Below are positions 1 through 11,053 of a stretch of 64,000 nucleotides of DNA, one piece after another. The position numbers and the translations under genes were made by a program. The notes under the pieces are model-generated. The model did not search any database and was not told the DNA's origin. It saw nothing but the letters and a program-made list of their open reading frames with translations. The first letter of the stretch is position 1. The number at the start of each line of letters is the position of its first letter. Source of the DNA: Liolophura sinensis (lineage: Eukaryota > Mollusca > Polyplacophora > Chitonida > Chitonidae); NCBI RefSeq assembly GCF_032854445.1, contig NC_088301.1, forward strand, positions 2,668,001 through 2,732,000, in the 5' to 3' direction.

Positions 1-425
1 TGTGAATTGTTGTCCTCCATGCTGCCAACCACTTATGACAGGTAATGAACACTTTACTGTGTGAATTGTTGTCCTCCATGCTGCCAACCAGTTATGACAG
101 GTAATGAACACTTTACTGTGTGAATTGTTGTCCTCCATGCTGCCGACCAGTTATGACAGGTAATGAACACTTTACTGTGTGAATTGTTGTCCTCCATGCT
201 GCCGACCAGGTATGACAGGTAATGAACACTTTACTGTGTGAATTGTTGTCCCCCATGCTGCCAACCAGTTATGACAGGTAATGAACACTTTACTGTGTGA
301 ATTGTTGTCCTCCATGCTGCCAACCAGTTATGACAGGTAATGAACACTTTACTGTGTGAATTGTTGTCCTCCATGCTGCCAACCAGTTATGACAGGTAAT
401 GAACACTTTACTGTGTGAATTGTTG
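1..425. repeat. 59-bp tandem repeat, about 7.2 copies
   Basis: A near-perfect 59-bp unit beginning 'tgtgaattgttgtcctccat' restarts at 1, 60, 119, 178, 237, 296 and 355, with a partial unit at 414. Copies differ by only one to three bases, such as 'ccaacc' against 'ccgacc', so the array is recently homogenised. It continues off the left edge and abuts a SINE tRNA-like head at 427. It lies in what should be intron 4 of the PRXL2C-like gene. Confidence 0.97.
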
Positions 426-426
426 T

Positions 427-486
427 ACGACCCGGAATCTACCGCTCCTGAAGCGGATGCTCTACCAACTGTGCTATCAGGGCCGG
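427..486 (-). mobile_element. tRNA-like head of a SINE (family 1), fragment
   Basis: On the minus strand this reads as a tRNA-derived promoter: an A-box-like 'tagcacagttggtagagc', then a B-box-like 'ggtagattccgggtcg'. The same module ends the family-1 SINE copies further along the window (27,249-27,410). The body is missing here; the tandem repeat begins directly beyond it. It is a SINE remnant, not a functional tRNA gene. Confidence 0.7.
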
Positions 487-607
487 CAAAAAGGTTAGGA
501 AAAGGAGCCATTTGACCCTATGGCCAGCGGGAAGTCTAAGACACATACAGCCATATTTTAGAATATATATGACAAGTTATTTATGGACATTAATTATATT
601 CACTTAC

Positions 608-3561
608 TTGGATGAACTTGTATGGTGCCGGGCCCAACACAACCAATCTCACACCTGCTTCCTGAAAATTGATAAATGAAGAATGTAAAATATGTCATCA
701 GTTTAAATGCAATATTGCTGACATATGTTTTTTATACCAGCAAAATAGATACCACACCTAATAAAAGTATACAGACAGCAGACATGATGCCCTGCCCAGT
801 CACAGTATACTGACAAAAGACAAGATACCCAACCAGTCACAGTATATATAGTCAGAAGACAAGATGCCCCAACCAGAACATTGTCAGCAGATATGATACA
901 CCAAACAGTCACAGTATACAGTCAGCAGACATGATACCCCACCCGGTCACAGTATACAATCACGGCATGATACCCCACCACTGTCAGCAGACAAGATACC
1001 CCACCCAGTCACAGAACCACTGTCAGCAGACAAGATACCCCACCCAGTCACAGAACCACTGTCAGCAGAAATGACGCTTCACCCAGTCATAGACTACCAT
1101 GATACCCCAACCAGTCACAAAACACTATCAGCAGACAAGATGCCCCACCCAGTCACAGTATACTGTCAGCAGACATGACGCTTCACCCAGTCACTGTATA
1201 CTGTCAGCAGAAATGACGCTTCACCCAGTCACAGAATGCCATGATACCCCAACCAGTCACAAAACACTGTCAGCAGACAAGATGCCCCACCCAGTCCCAG
1301 TATACTGTCAGCAGACATGACGCTTCACCCAGTCACTGTATACTGTCAGCAGAAATGACGCTTCACCCAGTCACAGAACACTGTCAGCAGAAATGATACT
1401 TCACCCAGTCACAGAACACTGTCAGCAGACATGACACTCCATCCAGTCACAGAACACTGTCAGCAGATATGATACACCAAACAGTCACAGTATACAGTCA
1501 GCAGACATGATACCCCACCCAGTCACAGTATACAATCATGCCATGATACCCCAACCAGTCACAGAACACTGTCAGCAGACATGACACTCAATCCAGTCAC
1601 AGAACACTGTCAGCAGACAAGATGCCCCACCCGGTCACTGTATACTGTCAGCAGACAGGTCCTGTCACTCCTTTCACCATCTTTTTAATGCCTTGAAGCA
1701 CCATTTCACTTCTGAAATCTTGGTTTGAGAAGGCTCAAGATTTCTGAGGGAACACAGTATACTTCCAAGGATTAAGCAAATGCTTTTTCACATCTTTCTA
1801 GCATGTTAAGATATATTTAATTTTACACAAACTGTACTTGCATACATGTAAGTTATACGCAGTTGAACACACACATATCTAACAGAATAATATGACAAGC
1901 TATCTACCTGTAGATATTCTAAAGGAATCTTGGCCAAGTCTGAAAATAGTGAAAAACAAATCTTGAATAAACATTTTGAATACATGCATGTGAATTCAAA
2001 TGAATACATAGCTTTATAACTTAATAGTGAACCCTCTGTGTATGATATATTCAGAGGTGTCAACTTTAGTCAAATGGCATGATCTTGCATCCAAACTTAC
2101 AAGAAAATATTGTATCACAAGAAGAGTGACTGGTTCAGTTTGTTTAGTAGTTATTCTCAAATCTTTACACACACGTATCATGTTGAATATCAATTTCATT
2201 CATAAGTGAATATATCTGCACAAAGATTGATAACTGTAAGTTACCTACAATCATATCACCAATGTCAGGTAACTGCATCAGGTTTATGTATGATGGAGCA
2301 AGTGCTAACAATGATTTTGGGGCTATCTTAGTGTGAACAAAATTTTGCCAAACCAAACATCTGAGCAGTATCTGACTAACTAAGGGGTAGTCAAACCAAC
2401 TTTCTAAAACCCAGCTCATTGTGTACGACAATTTTCAAAGTATTTGAGAAAAAAGTACATATGCAACACAGATGTATTTATCTGCCAATTTCCTTGATTC
2501 TGAATCAAAGGGGCTAACCTGAGGGCAATTAGACAGGAGCCCACTTACATCTTTCGAATGGTTCAAACTTTAACATCTTGCCAAAGTATGTATATACATG
2601 CTTAGGTTTCTACGTCATATTTAACACTTTTTAGTCATATACGTATGACAACGAGGACTCATTACATGCATGTACAAATACTGTTATTGTGTCTTCTTGT
2701 GGCTAAGTGATGACAGGGCGCTGCTGCCACTGAAGTATCATGCTGAAGACACCAGACATGGCACCCACCCAGTCATATTATACTGACACCTAGACAACCG
2801 ATCCTATTTTTTGCTCTAATCTCTTGGTGCTGAGTGCCAAGCAAGGCAGCAACAACTACCATTTGCTATGTCTTTGGTATGACCTGACCCAGGTCTCCCA
2901 ACTTTGAGGTGGACACGCTATAACCATTACACCACCAAAGGCTGTTTTTTTTTCTTTGGCAAAGCTTTCTCAGACTGGATCTCAATGTTCAGATTTGACA
3001 CCCACACAGGGACTCATTCGGTAACCACGATGTATGCTACTCCAAGATGACATGAAACACTCCCCCCCCCCAACCCCCACTCCCACAACTGCCTCTCCGT
3101 CATATACATTTGACTGTAGCTAGATTATACTTACCCTCCACATATTCTTTGCACGTGTAGTCTAAGAAATGCTGAAAAAAAAACAAAAAAAAATACGTGG
3201 TCAGTTTTCATACCATTACTACCATACCACCTTCAAAGTTAAACTACAAAATCATCAAAAATAATTTAGCTATAACACTGGATGGTAAAGAAACAACTAA
3301 GAAAACAGATACATGTGCAAGTACACGGCTTTATTTACCATAGCAACAAAACAACAACAACAACATGCTTACCCGCACGAAGCAAATTATTGTTTTCTGT
3401 TTCTTGTAGATATCTCCAAATCTTATTTTGTTTCCTAGTTCATCATAAACTACGGCGTTTCGCACAGAATTCAGGTCAATCTCTGGTTTTTCTGGTTCGA
3501 CACCGCGAGATATTGATAAATCGGATGAGACATCAGATAACATTTCGTTGTTCGTGTCCAT
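608..3561 (-). CDS. PRXL2C: PRXL2C/AAED1-like peroxiredoxin-like protein, 5' four exons, partial
   Basis: Seen: four minus-strand exons with canonical splice sites, 3561-3373 (63 codons, donor CGG|gtaagc), 3171-3135 (acceptor ttcag, donor GAGG|gtaag), 1939-1908 (acceptor tttcag, donor ACAG|gtagat) and 661-608 (acceptor tttcag, donor CAA|gtaagt). Phases fit (0, 1, 0) and the exons join to 104 codons without a stop. The start at 3561 has a strong context (aaaATGG); an in-frame upstream ATG at 3666 would add 35 residues. Known family: the protein reads through a conserved 'GNKIRFGDIY' strand, then 'FVR', 'HFLDYTCKEYVE', 'DLAKIPLEYLQ' and 'VRLVVLGPAPYKFIQ', the order found in the thioredoxin-fold AhpC/TSA antioxidant proteins PRXL2C (AAED1). 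The likely redox cysteine is in 'YTCKEY'; the residue three before it is Asp, where I recall vertebrate proteins having Cys. Inferred: the remaining ~100 residues lie beyond the left edge. Exons 2-4 are very short (37, 32 and 54 nt) and introns are full of repeats. Product probably cytosolic; substrate unknown. Confidence 0.9.
770..1662. repeat. ~38-bp minisatellite in intron 3
   Basis: About 23 imperfect units of roughly 38 bp, with core words 'cccagtcac', 'actgtcagcag' and 'acatgatacccc' or 'caagatgcccc'. Some stretches show higher-order duplication, with blocks of two to four units repeated together around 1,060-1,400. The unit resembles an internal segment of the family-3 SINE at 2,685-2,945 ('cagacatggcacccacccag' then 'tattatactgacac'), so it probably arose by amplification of that segment. 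It lies wholly in intron 3 of the PRXL2C-like gene. Confidence 0.93.
1663..2684. other. Intronic sequence, nothing recognised apart from exon 3
   Basis: Apart from the 32-nt exon 3 at 1908-1939, I see only AT-rich intron. An open minus-strand frame at 2,165-2,431 was inspected as a possible exon and dropped, because the adjoining exons splice in frame without it. Confidence 0.6.
2685..2945 (-). mobile_element. tRNA-derived SINE, family 3 (minus orientation)
   Basis: A second copy at 35,610-35,790 shares the words 'ctgtgtcttcttgtgg', 'ctgctgccactgaag' or 'ctgccgccactgaag', and 'attatactgacac'. At 2,880-2,945 the minus strand reads as a tRNA-like head: 'ggtggtgtaatggttatagc' followed by 'gggagacctgggtcaggtc', resembling A and B boxes. 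The element is therefore a minus-strand SINE inside intron 2 of the PRXL2C-like gene. Ends are approximate; no target duplication was found. Confidence 0.7.
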
Positions 3562-4810
3562 TTTGGCGGTACATGTGCGTGCGCGAATGTTGTGACGCGA
3601 GACTGCTGTCTGAGTCAGGGGCGGATAACTCTTAGCAGGTTCCGATTTTCTGACAAGTTCACTCACGTGTGGGCTCGCTTCACTCGTGACTGATCATGCA
3701 ACGGTCGGCCTACGAGGAAAAGAGACAACATCCCCCCCCCCCGACACACACATAACAGACATCAGCCACCCTCCCGAAAAGAGACACTTTTGGAGCTATT
3801 AACCTCTTTGAATTATCTTCGACAATGGCTCTTAAATAATGCAAATAGAAATAATGTACCGCACTGTAAGGTAATTCAGAAAAGAAAAGTGCACAGAAAA
3901 GGAATTGCCATTTTTTGCAAACATGGCTATACAGTCCAAAAGACCTATACACCCTTGAGACATAATTTGTGATATCATACCTGCTTTTATTATATCCAAA
4001 GAACAGGGAAAATATAAACAAACAGAAGTCGTAAGAATCCGTTATTCGGCATGCAGTCCTTGACATGATTAAGACACACAACGCCTCGTTACGAGCCTAT
4101 TAAATATAGACGACATACAATGGTACATATAGCTTTTATGACTAATATTCCAGAAATATAAAAAGTTGGGTTTGATCCATGTGATCAATAAGATAAATGC
4201 ACCATAAAGTAGTGTTAAAAATCGAAAACTCTATGATAATTAAAAATTAAAAAGTTTCCTAAACGCACATAACTGCACTTAGATCCTACACAGTACGCTT
4301 TATCAACTGTCTTATTGTGTTAAAGATGTGCCAGATAATATCAGTATGTTTAGTAAAACACTATTCATGATTTATTGGTAGGCCTAGTCCAAAATTCTTA
4401 AAATGGTATACAGTGTAGGCCTAATCGGGTCTACTTTTTTAAATTAATTTTATGATCTGTTGAAGCCTTGTCAACACATACACGTGTAACGGAGGTAGCC
4501 AAGAAATAGGCTGTGGATTTTTAATATTAGGTAAAGTCTATAGTTCACAGTCAAGAAGTTGTCCATAGTAAGAAAAAAAAGAACAAAAGTGGGTAAGGGA
4601 ACACAGCCTTTCGCGGAATACGAAAATCGAAACTTACACGCGTGTCATGGAAAAAATTGAGGTGCACTCGCAGACGGTTTCGTGATCTTCACGAAATTTT
4701 TTATCTCATTCCGTGGCGCGTACGAGATGTCATTCCATAGTATCTAGCTTTGTGCCATAAACACAAATATCACGACATCGTCGTTTTACACGTGTATCTA
4801 TTGTTTTTTG
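3562..4810. promoter_or_regulatory. 5' flank of the PRXL2C-like gene, promoter not resolved
   Basis: This is the region upstream of the start codon. It has short C-runs (near 3,733) and scattered CpGs near 3,560-3,700. I see no clear TATA box. Open frames here (3,710-4,081 minus, 3,790-3,972 plus) have no recognisable motifs and look like chance. Confidence 0.3.
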
Positions 4811-5047
4811 AGGTGAATCGGTTAAACATGGTGTGGAAGCCTTCGCTGTGTGTTCAGCTCATGCTGTCTTCCTCTTTGGCTGTACGTGGGACGGCCTTGC
4901 AGCAACCTGCGGATGGTCATGGGTTTCCGCGGGGCTCTGTCCGGTTTCCTTCCGCCATAATGCTGGCCGCCCTCGTATAGGTGAAATATTCTTGAGTACG
5001 GTGTGAAACATCAATCAAACATATATATATATACTAAATAAATAAAC
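4811..5047 (+). mobile_element. SINE family 2, 5'-damaged copy
   Basis: The body word 'gtacgtgggacggccttgca' and the tail 'gtgaaatattcttgagtacg' followed by an AAT-rich end match the complete copies at 48,389 and 51,848. The tRNA-like head is eroded ('atcggttaaacatg' where the full copies have 'gtcggttagcgcg'). The open frame at 4,750-4,980 is a by-product of this repeat. Confidence 0.85.
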
Positions 5048-6661
5048 AGGGGGTCACGCGGCGAGTAGCTCAAAATAGACCTCTTTGATTTCAGTTCAAT
5101 TGAGATTTTCTGAGGAAATATCCAGTAAAGGTCATTGTCAATGGCTGCAAAAGGCGCATACATGTCTTATCTTGCCAACAGACCATGCATTAAGCGGATT
5201 TGGACGTTAAGTATTGCGAACACAGCGAGCTTTGGCGTTGGGGTAGCCAATAGGCCTACAGATAGCGGAGCCTACAATGTAATAATCGGGTGCACGCGTC
5301 GTCTGGGCGATGGTTCGCGCATAAGACCGGATTTTTGGACTAGTAATGGAGGTAAATATGTACTTAAGGCCTAAGCAAACTTACTCTCGCAGGGAAACAT
5401 CTTGTTTTTGATTGTTCACGAACAATGAAACTCAAGATATGTGATCGCGACTGAATTTTAACACCGCGGGAGAGATGGATCATACAGCGCATTGCGTCAC
5501 AATTCTACAGTGTATGTACAGTATTAATCACCTCCATGTAAATTCACAAGCATAAATGTAGGCCTTGCACACGTGTAATTAAACAATGAAGCAGGTGAAA
5601 GCAACCGATTAATATGACACTTCATGACAGAGTCTTTGAAACGATAAAAGCAAAAAAAAACAATTCAACACTGCACCATAACAATTCACAAATGAGGTGA
5701 ATAAGGCAGACTCAGTACTTTTTACTAAACAAAGATAACTTTTAAGTCTGTTCATGGTAATAACAGGTACCGGATATGTTTCATTTCTGTAACGGTACAT
5801 GAATGTGTATTGATATGTAAGTAGTGCATGTTGAAGGATGCTTTCCACTCGTTGAATATAACTTCACGAGAGCTGGCAATTCCCGATATCCCATGACCGT
5901 TGTGCATTTTATATGTTTTATTGTACCGTACGACAAAAAAAAAAAAAAGAACAGGATACTTGCTCAGCTGCTGCTTTAAATCGCTGAATGTGTACCTCAA
6001 TAGCGCAACTAGATTCATTGTCGGGTTGTTTACGTTACAAAACAAGCAGTGGTCAGAGAGTTAAAGACACCAAAGGGCGGTGACTGCAGTAGGAGTAACG
6101 CACGTGATCGTTGGGTATAAGCACGAGGTCGTTGGCTATTGCCTCGTGAACTCGGTATATTACTTTGTGAGCGTGGCGTTGCTTTGCTTGAGCGCGAGAT
6201 TGTTGTACATTGTATTTTCCGGAATCTGTTGTGACCTTTTACTGACTAGTGGAAACCAAGAATCACTATTTGAAGTATAATAAAATCAATAAAGAGCTGT
6301 CTGTATAATCTTGTGACGGTGCATAAAATGCACGTGGGAAATATTGTGTTAAATACCGTGTTAAATATTTAAATCAACATACATGAAGCTAACATTAAAG
6401 TACTAGATTTTGCAATAGCCAGAATAAATCAGATATTAATATATAAATGTACAAATAAATTAATATCAAAGAGTAAAATAAAAACAATACTACGGCCTAA
6501 TTAAATACTGACATATGTTATTTGTTACCGCTTTCTTACATTTGAATATTCCACGGTTTGATTTTCATTTGTATCATGAGATTTTGGTTTATGTTGTAGG
6601 CTATATTCTCCTGGTAAACTCGGGTTAATGAGGATGATGGCAGGGTATCGTAAGTCAAACA
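5048..6661. other. No recognisable gene
   Basis: I see nothing I can name. Two frames look mildly coding-like: 5,135-5,374 plus, and a minus-strand ATG at about 6,012 that opens a short frame ending in a T-run. Neither has a supporting motif, a good donor site or a paralog in the window. Confidence 0.5.
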
Positions 6662-6755
6662 ATCAACCCGGCTTCCTCCTACCATAATGCTATATGTGAA
6701 ATATTCTTGAGTATGGCGTGAAACATCAATCAAATAAATAAATAAATCAATCACA
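6662..6755 (+). mobile_element. SINE family 2, 3'-end fragment
   Basis: Only the end survives: 'cggcttcctcctaccataat', then 'gtgaaatattcttgagtatg' and 'gcgtgaaacatcaatcaaat', finishing in repeated AATA. An internal deletion removes the 'ggccgccgtcgtata' part present in full copies. Confidence 0.85.
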
Positions 6756-8969
6756 CAATCGAGACAGAATTGATATAATCAAGGTAGACAATGTCAGTCA
6801 GCACTTATATGCACAGATATAGAATGGTGCAGTTCTTTCCCTTGGCACATACGCATTTGGATGGCACTGGGTGGCCGTGTATTTCTGAGAAACGTTAACA
6901 ATTTCAGTTCACCCACCGAGGTTGTGCGTATCCTAAGCAGGTGTCCGGGGAAATTCAACCAATTTCGTTTTAAGTCTGCTTTACTTTAGATGATGAGACA
7001 CTGACAAAACTGGGTAATCGCATGGGCCTACATTGGCCCATTTAGGTGTCTATTTAACTCCTCTCTTCATAATGGACTGGCTAAGTATCATAGCTACAGA
7101 CACCACAAGGGGTAATTAACCATATTAAGTCTGACAAGTGTCAGAAATTAAAGAAAGCAGACAAAAACAATGGCGCAGTTGGGTTGCCGTGAATTGTTAG
7201 TATTGAAATATTTACATATCCGAAAGTTACACGTTCGATAATTAAAATGAAAGTTATCATGGTGGGGTAAATACCCCGAAACCAAGCACCGCCTAATGTT
7301 GACTGGTAGGTACAGGTATCTCATAAGATCTCTTGTTATCTCCGACCGTGCAGCTAACATGTAGTTATCTATTTTTCTAGATTAAGGGACAAAATTAATA
7401 TGACTTAATCCTTAGAAGCTTTTCTCATAATTTAAAGGATACATGGAGCGCTGAGTATGCATTTCTCAATACGGAATTTATGAAATGGCCGAGCATATAG
7501 CAGTAAAGAAAAGCTTTTCAGCTGTCTTATTGGGGCTTAAACGTGGCTTTAAAAAAGGCCCCAGCGGTCAGTCTGGAAATTAAGTAGCCTGCTGAGAGGA
7601 CGTTAACGATGATAGCTGTCAAAACAATTTTGTTGCAGGGGGAGCCCTAATTGGGAATGGAAAGTTGGTCCCGGGTTCCAAGTATACATCAATGACGTCA
7701 TTTCTCAATATTTTCAACCACTGACATTTGTTTTGTTGTTGTTTTCCTCCCCTCCTCTTTTCTCTTCAACCACACTACTCGTTTTATAGTACCTTTTCGT
7801 GTATCATTTAAAGCATATAGCTCTAATGTCTAATTCTTGTACACGACATGTCATCCTGACCTAATCTGAGCGGAGATACCTGTAATCATTGCGACAGGCC
7901 TTTGTAGGCTTGTTCGACTGTTCTTGCCAAGTATAACAAACCTATTACTGCCGTGTTAATAAAGCTTACCATATCTATATCTGTGTTGGTGCGGAGATAA
8001 GCATCAGTCATTGCCATCGCGTCTATATACAGGATGTCGCGCCACAACCATCCAATGTTCGTGTATATAACATTTGTTAAATTGATTTGGCATTAACATT
8101 CAACTGGTAAATTTCAAAATGGAAAGATACTTGTACTTATAACTTCGAAAACTTAGGTTTTTCTGTGTAATAAGTTCTGGGGAAAGTTTACAACATGTAT
8201 TTTTTGTCAATATAAAAATAATGGTTTAATTGCAACCACACGTTCACTCTGCACAGAAAACTTTGACCAGGAAAACCACAATTCATTCGACGAAAAATCT
8301 TTTAGCTTTGAAAGTACAAATTCAAGGGAAACAATCGTCCAATGTAAATTTTTGTGTTACCTCTAATCTTGCTCCTTAGGCTATTTCTATTATAATCGAA
8401 CTCACCACGATGCGCTGAGGTGTACAATTATACAAAGAAAATGGCATAAAACTATTGCAGAATGTGTTTAATGACTTGATTGGTATGTCACGCCGGAACT
8501 GGGTGTCACGATGAAACAAACGCGCGCAACCTGGACATAATAAATCAGCCCTAGCTATCAGACCAAGAAACACACTTTGAGCCGGTATATAGTTTGGTGT
8601 CAACTTTCATCTACATCAGACGCCGTATGACTGATCATAACTTGCAATGACATTGGTAACACTGATTAAGCGGCCATTTATACCGCTGAAACAAGTATAG
8701 GGTCACGTGAACTATTAACATAGGCAACATACCTGTACGTCTCTACATCTATGTATTTCTCTTATTATCTATTGTGCTCCTCTGTATCTCAGATGCCTCC
8801 TTAGTAAGCGAGAAAAGTCCCTAAAAACCATGTGCTTTATGTTCAGATTCCTATTAGTTTCTTTCTACCAGATTATGAAACAGTCAGTCAGTTAGGGCCA
8901 ACTCATGAAAGAAATTATAAACAACCAACAATCAGTCAATGATTCGGTACGTCACTGAAAAATTATTGC
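6756..8969. other. No recognisable gene
   Basis: About 2.2 kb of AT-rich sequence. I find no conserved motif, tandem repeat or match to other parts of the window. Short frames such as 7,148-7,360 and 8,376-8,603 on the minus strand are unsupported. Confidence 0.5.
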
Positions 8970-9960
8970 ATCAACACACCAACACAATACATTAGGTGTT
9001 AACAACAAAAAATTCAGGTGTCGACTGCATGTGGATTCTTAACAACTCCAAACGTCTTACAGAAGAAGTCGATGCTCATATGCATATACCGTACAAAGAC
9101 GTATCCACATGGGATTTCTCTACTCTCTATACTACGATTCCTCACAAAGATCTTATTGATAGAATATCGTCGTTAATTGTCTCGGTATTTACTACAACAG
9201 GTCACCGTTACATTAACGTCAGAAGCAATAAGGCTTTCTTTAGTTCTACTCTTTATAAAGGTTACCACTCATGGGATGTTACATTATTTATTGAAATACT
9301 TGAATTTCTCATTAATAACATCTAGGCCTATGTGAAATTCGGAGATACCATGTACCAACAGTGCATAGGTATTCCAGTGGGTACCAATTGTGTGCCTCTT
9401 TTGGCAGAGCTATACCTGTTTTCATATGAATACGACTATATGCAGAAATTACTTAAAAGTAATATCTTTAAGCTCGATTCTTTTCATTTACCAAGCGGTA
9501 TATTGATGATCTACTCGCGTTAAATAATCCCCATATCGCTGAAGCGGTGAAGGAAATCTATCCGACTTCATTGGATTTAAAGGAGACAAGAGATAGTCCT
9601 GATGGTACATCTTATTTGGATCTATATCTGTACAAAGACGGACAAGGTCTCTTTTCACGCCGCCTTTACGACAAAACGGATAATTTCAATTTTGATATTG
9701 TAAATTATCCTTATTTAGATGGCAATATACCAAAGGGTCCTGCATATGGCGTATACATATCTCGCCTTGTAGCATTTGTCAGATCTTGCGTTAATTGTGA
9801 TGACTTTAATCTGCGTCACAAGTTGCTCATCAGAAACTAGTTTGTCAAGGATACTCCATCAAACACCTTCATTCTAAGTTTCTCAAATTTTACAATGAGT
9901 ATAACACTCTCGTTGGCAGGTATGGACAGAGCGTTCAGAATCTCTGGCGATCTGCATTGT
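8970..9960 (+). pseudogene. Reverse transcriptase fossil, Penelope-like or related family
   Basis: Three plus-strand blocks join into one reverse transcriptase. Block 1 (to ~9,480) has motif A 'WDFSTLYTTIPH' (catalytic Asp codon at 9,113) and, after an in-frame TAG at 9,323, motif B 'GIPVGTNCVPLLAELYL'. A frameshift near 9,480 moves to block 2, which has the catalytic 'YIDD' at 9,499-9,510, then 'YLDLYLYKDG', 'RLYDKTDNFNFDIVNYP' and 'NIPKGPAYGVYISRLV'. A second shift near 9,838 leads to block 3, 'GYSIKHLHSKFLKFYNEYN', ending at TGA 9,958-9,960. The motif style (GIPxGTN, YIDD) is that of a reverse transcriptase family common in invertebrate genomes and closer to Penelope-like enzymes than to LINEs; the exact clade is my inference. 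The N-terminal part and any endonuclease are missing. Catalytic aspartates survive, but one stop and two shifts make it dead. Confidence 0.85.
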
Positions 9961-9969
9961 GATCAACCA

Positions 9970-10103
9970 CATAGACGGCGTTGTTATCCCTATGTACATA
10001 TCTATTACGTACATGGCATTTAACAACATAGATGGCGCTGGTTGCCCAGTGCAACCGTCTATCTTGTATGTCATGTGTAACATCATAGATGGCGCCTCTT
10101 GTA
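9970..10103. repeat. 57-bp degenerate tandem repeat, ~2.3 copies
   Basis: Diverged units begin 'atagacggcg' or 'atagatggcg' and end 'taacaac' or 'taacatc' before the next start, with a 57-bp period. The array starts just after the reverse transcriptase stop, so it may be that element's 3' untranslated region. Confidence 0.6.
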
Positions 10104-10254
10104 GCATGAGATCTTTACATATTAATAGGAAAGACGTAATCGTCCGTTACTTTTGAATCATAATCTGATCGGTTAGGGTCTGTAACGCTCGTCATTTTCA
10201 AACTGTATCTAATACCGCTTAACCTGGGGCTAGAGGCCGTAAAGGTAACCATGC

Positions 10255-10640
10255 TAATTACATCAGCATGATGCCTTTAGGAACAGTTGCAATTAAAGCG
10301 CGACTGAGATACTTGTTTAGCTGTTATTTGACATGGAACTCATTCACGGACTAAGAATTTGAATTCAATTTGAATGATATGGAATTCATGCCTGGAATAT
10401 TCATTGTCTGCCCGGCATCATTGAAAACTGATGACCGCTTCTCTCTTGTGTGTTACCGGCCTTATTTCTTATTTGTATAATTTCTTACATACCTTTGTCT
10501 TCGGGAGTTAGTGTTAAACGTTGTTGTGGAAATGGATCTTGCGATTATCGACTTGGAACGCCCTCTACCGACTACGAATGGTATAGGAATGTCGGACTTG
10601 ACGCTTATATTTAACGAAATATCATCATTTAGCCAAAGAA
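10255..10640 (+). repeat. Dispersed repeat E, copy 1
   Basis: Matches 60,150-60,465 in the same orientation. Over the best 126-bp block (10,488-10,613) I count 13 mismatches. Two frames stay open through the block in both copies: one opens with 'MDLAIIDLERPL', the other carries 'NGSCDYRLGTP'. Neither shows a clear excess of silent changes, so coding status is undecided. It sits directly upstream of unit A. Confidence 0.8.
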
Positions 10641-10759
10641 GCAACATTTATACTCCTTGTATCCATTGCCTTGATGTACTTGTGCCTTCATGTGTATTGA
10701 CGCAATATAAGTCTTATGGTTTGTTTAGTTCAAAGGGTTTACCTAGAATGTTCAAACAT

Positions 10760-11053
10760 TGATAAGAAAAGGCGTGGATCTATCAGATCAATTCGATCAC
10801 AGTCGGCCACTAAATCGAGTGGATAGCAAGTCGACTAGCAGGATGGAAGGGATTGGTAAAAAAATGACGGCGTCGGAATATGATGGATCGAAAGGAATTT
10901 CACAGTCCGTTTGAATATACAACGGCTGATACAGACCACTCTGAGTTTTAGCCTTCGGCTAGGCGGAATCACAAAATGGACCGAATATCGAGCTGCTTTT
11001 CAGAGTATTGCCAGACGATTAGAACGTGATAGACTCCCATATCAGGACTAACC
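10760..11053 (+). pseudogene. Exon-like block b, copy A (broken)
   Basis: Aligns with 30,001-30,240 and with the open minus-strand frame 61,435-61,088. The frame starts 'GVDLSDQFDHSRPLNRVDSK' and ends 'TKWTEYRAAFQSIARRLERD' with a stop near 11,050, but shifts and stops interrupt the middle. No protein family recognised. Confidence 0.55.

Noticed and set aside
427-486. Possible tRNA gene (also heads at 2,880-2,945, 27,350-27,410, 48,391 and 51,850)
   Set aside because: Only A- and B-box-like parts are present, and each is joined to a SINE body or tail; no complete cloverleaf was found.
1664-1740. Minus-strand stretch resembling the late part of PRXL2C ('KGVTGP')
   Set aside because: It lies upstream of exon 4 in transcript order and exons 3 and 4 splice in frame without it; it also runs into the minisatellite and a stop.
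2165-2431. 88-codon minus frame as an extra PRXL2C exon
   Set aside because: It lies between exons 2 and 3, which already join in phase, and similarity to the family is weak.
5930-6045. Minus-strand first-exon candidate starting 'MNLVALLRYTFSDLKQQL'
   Set aside because: No good donor site, it runs into a T-tract, and no family is recognised.
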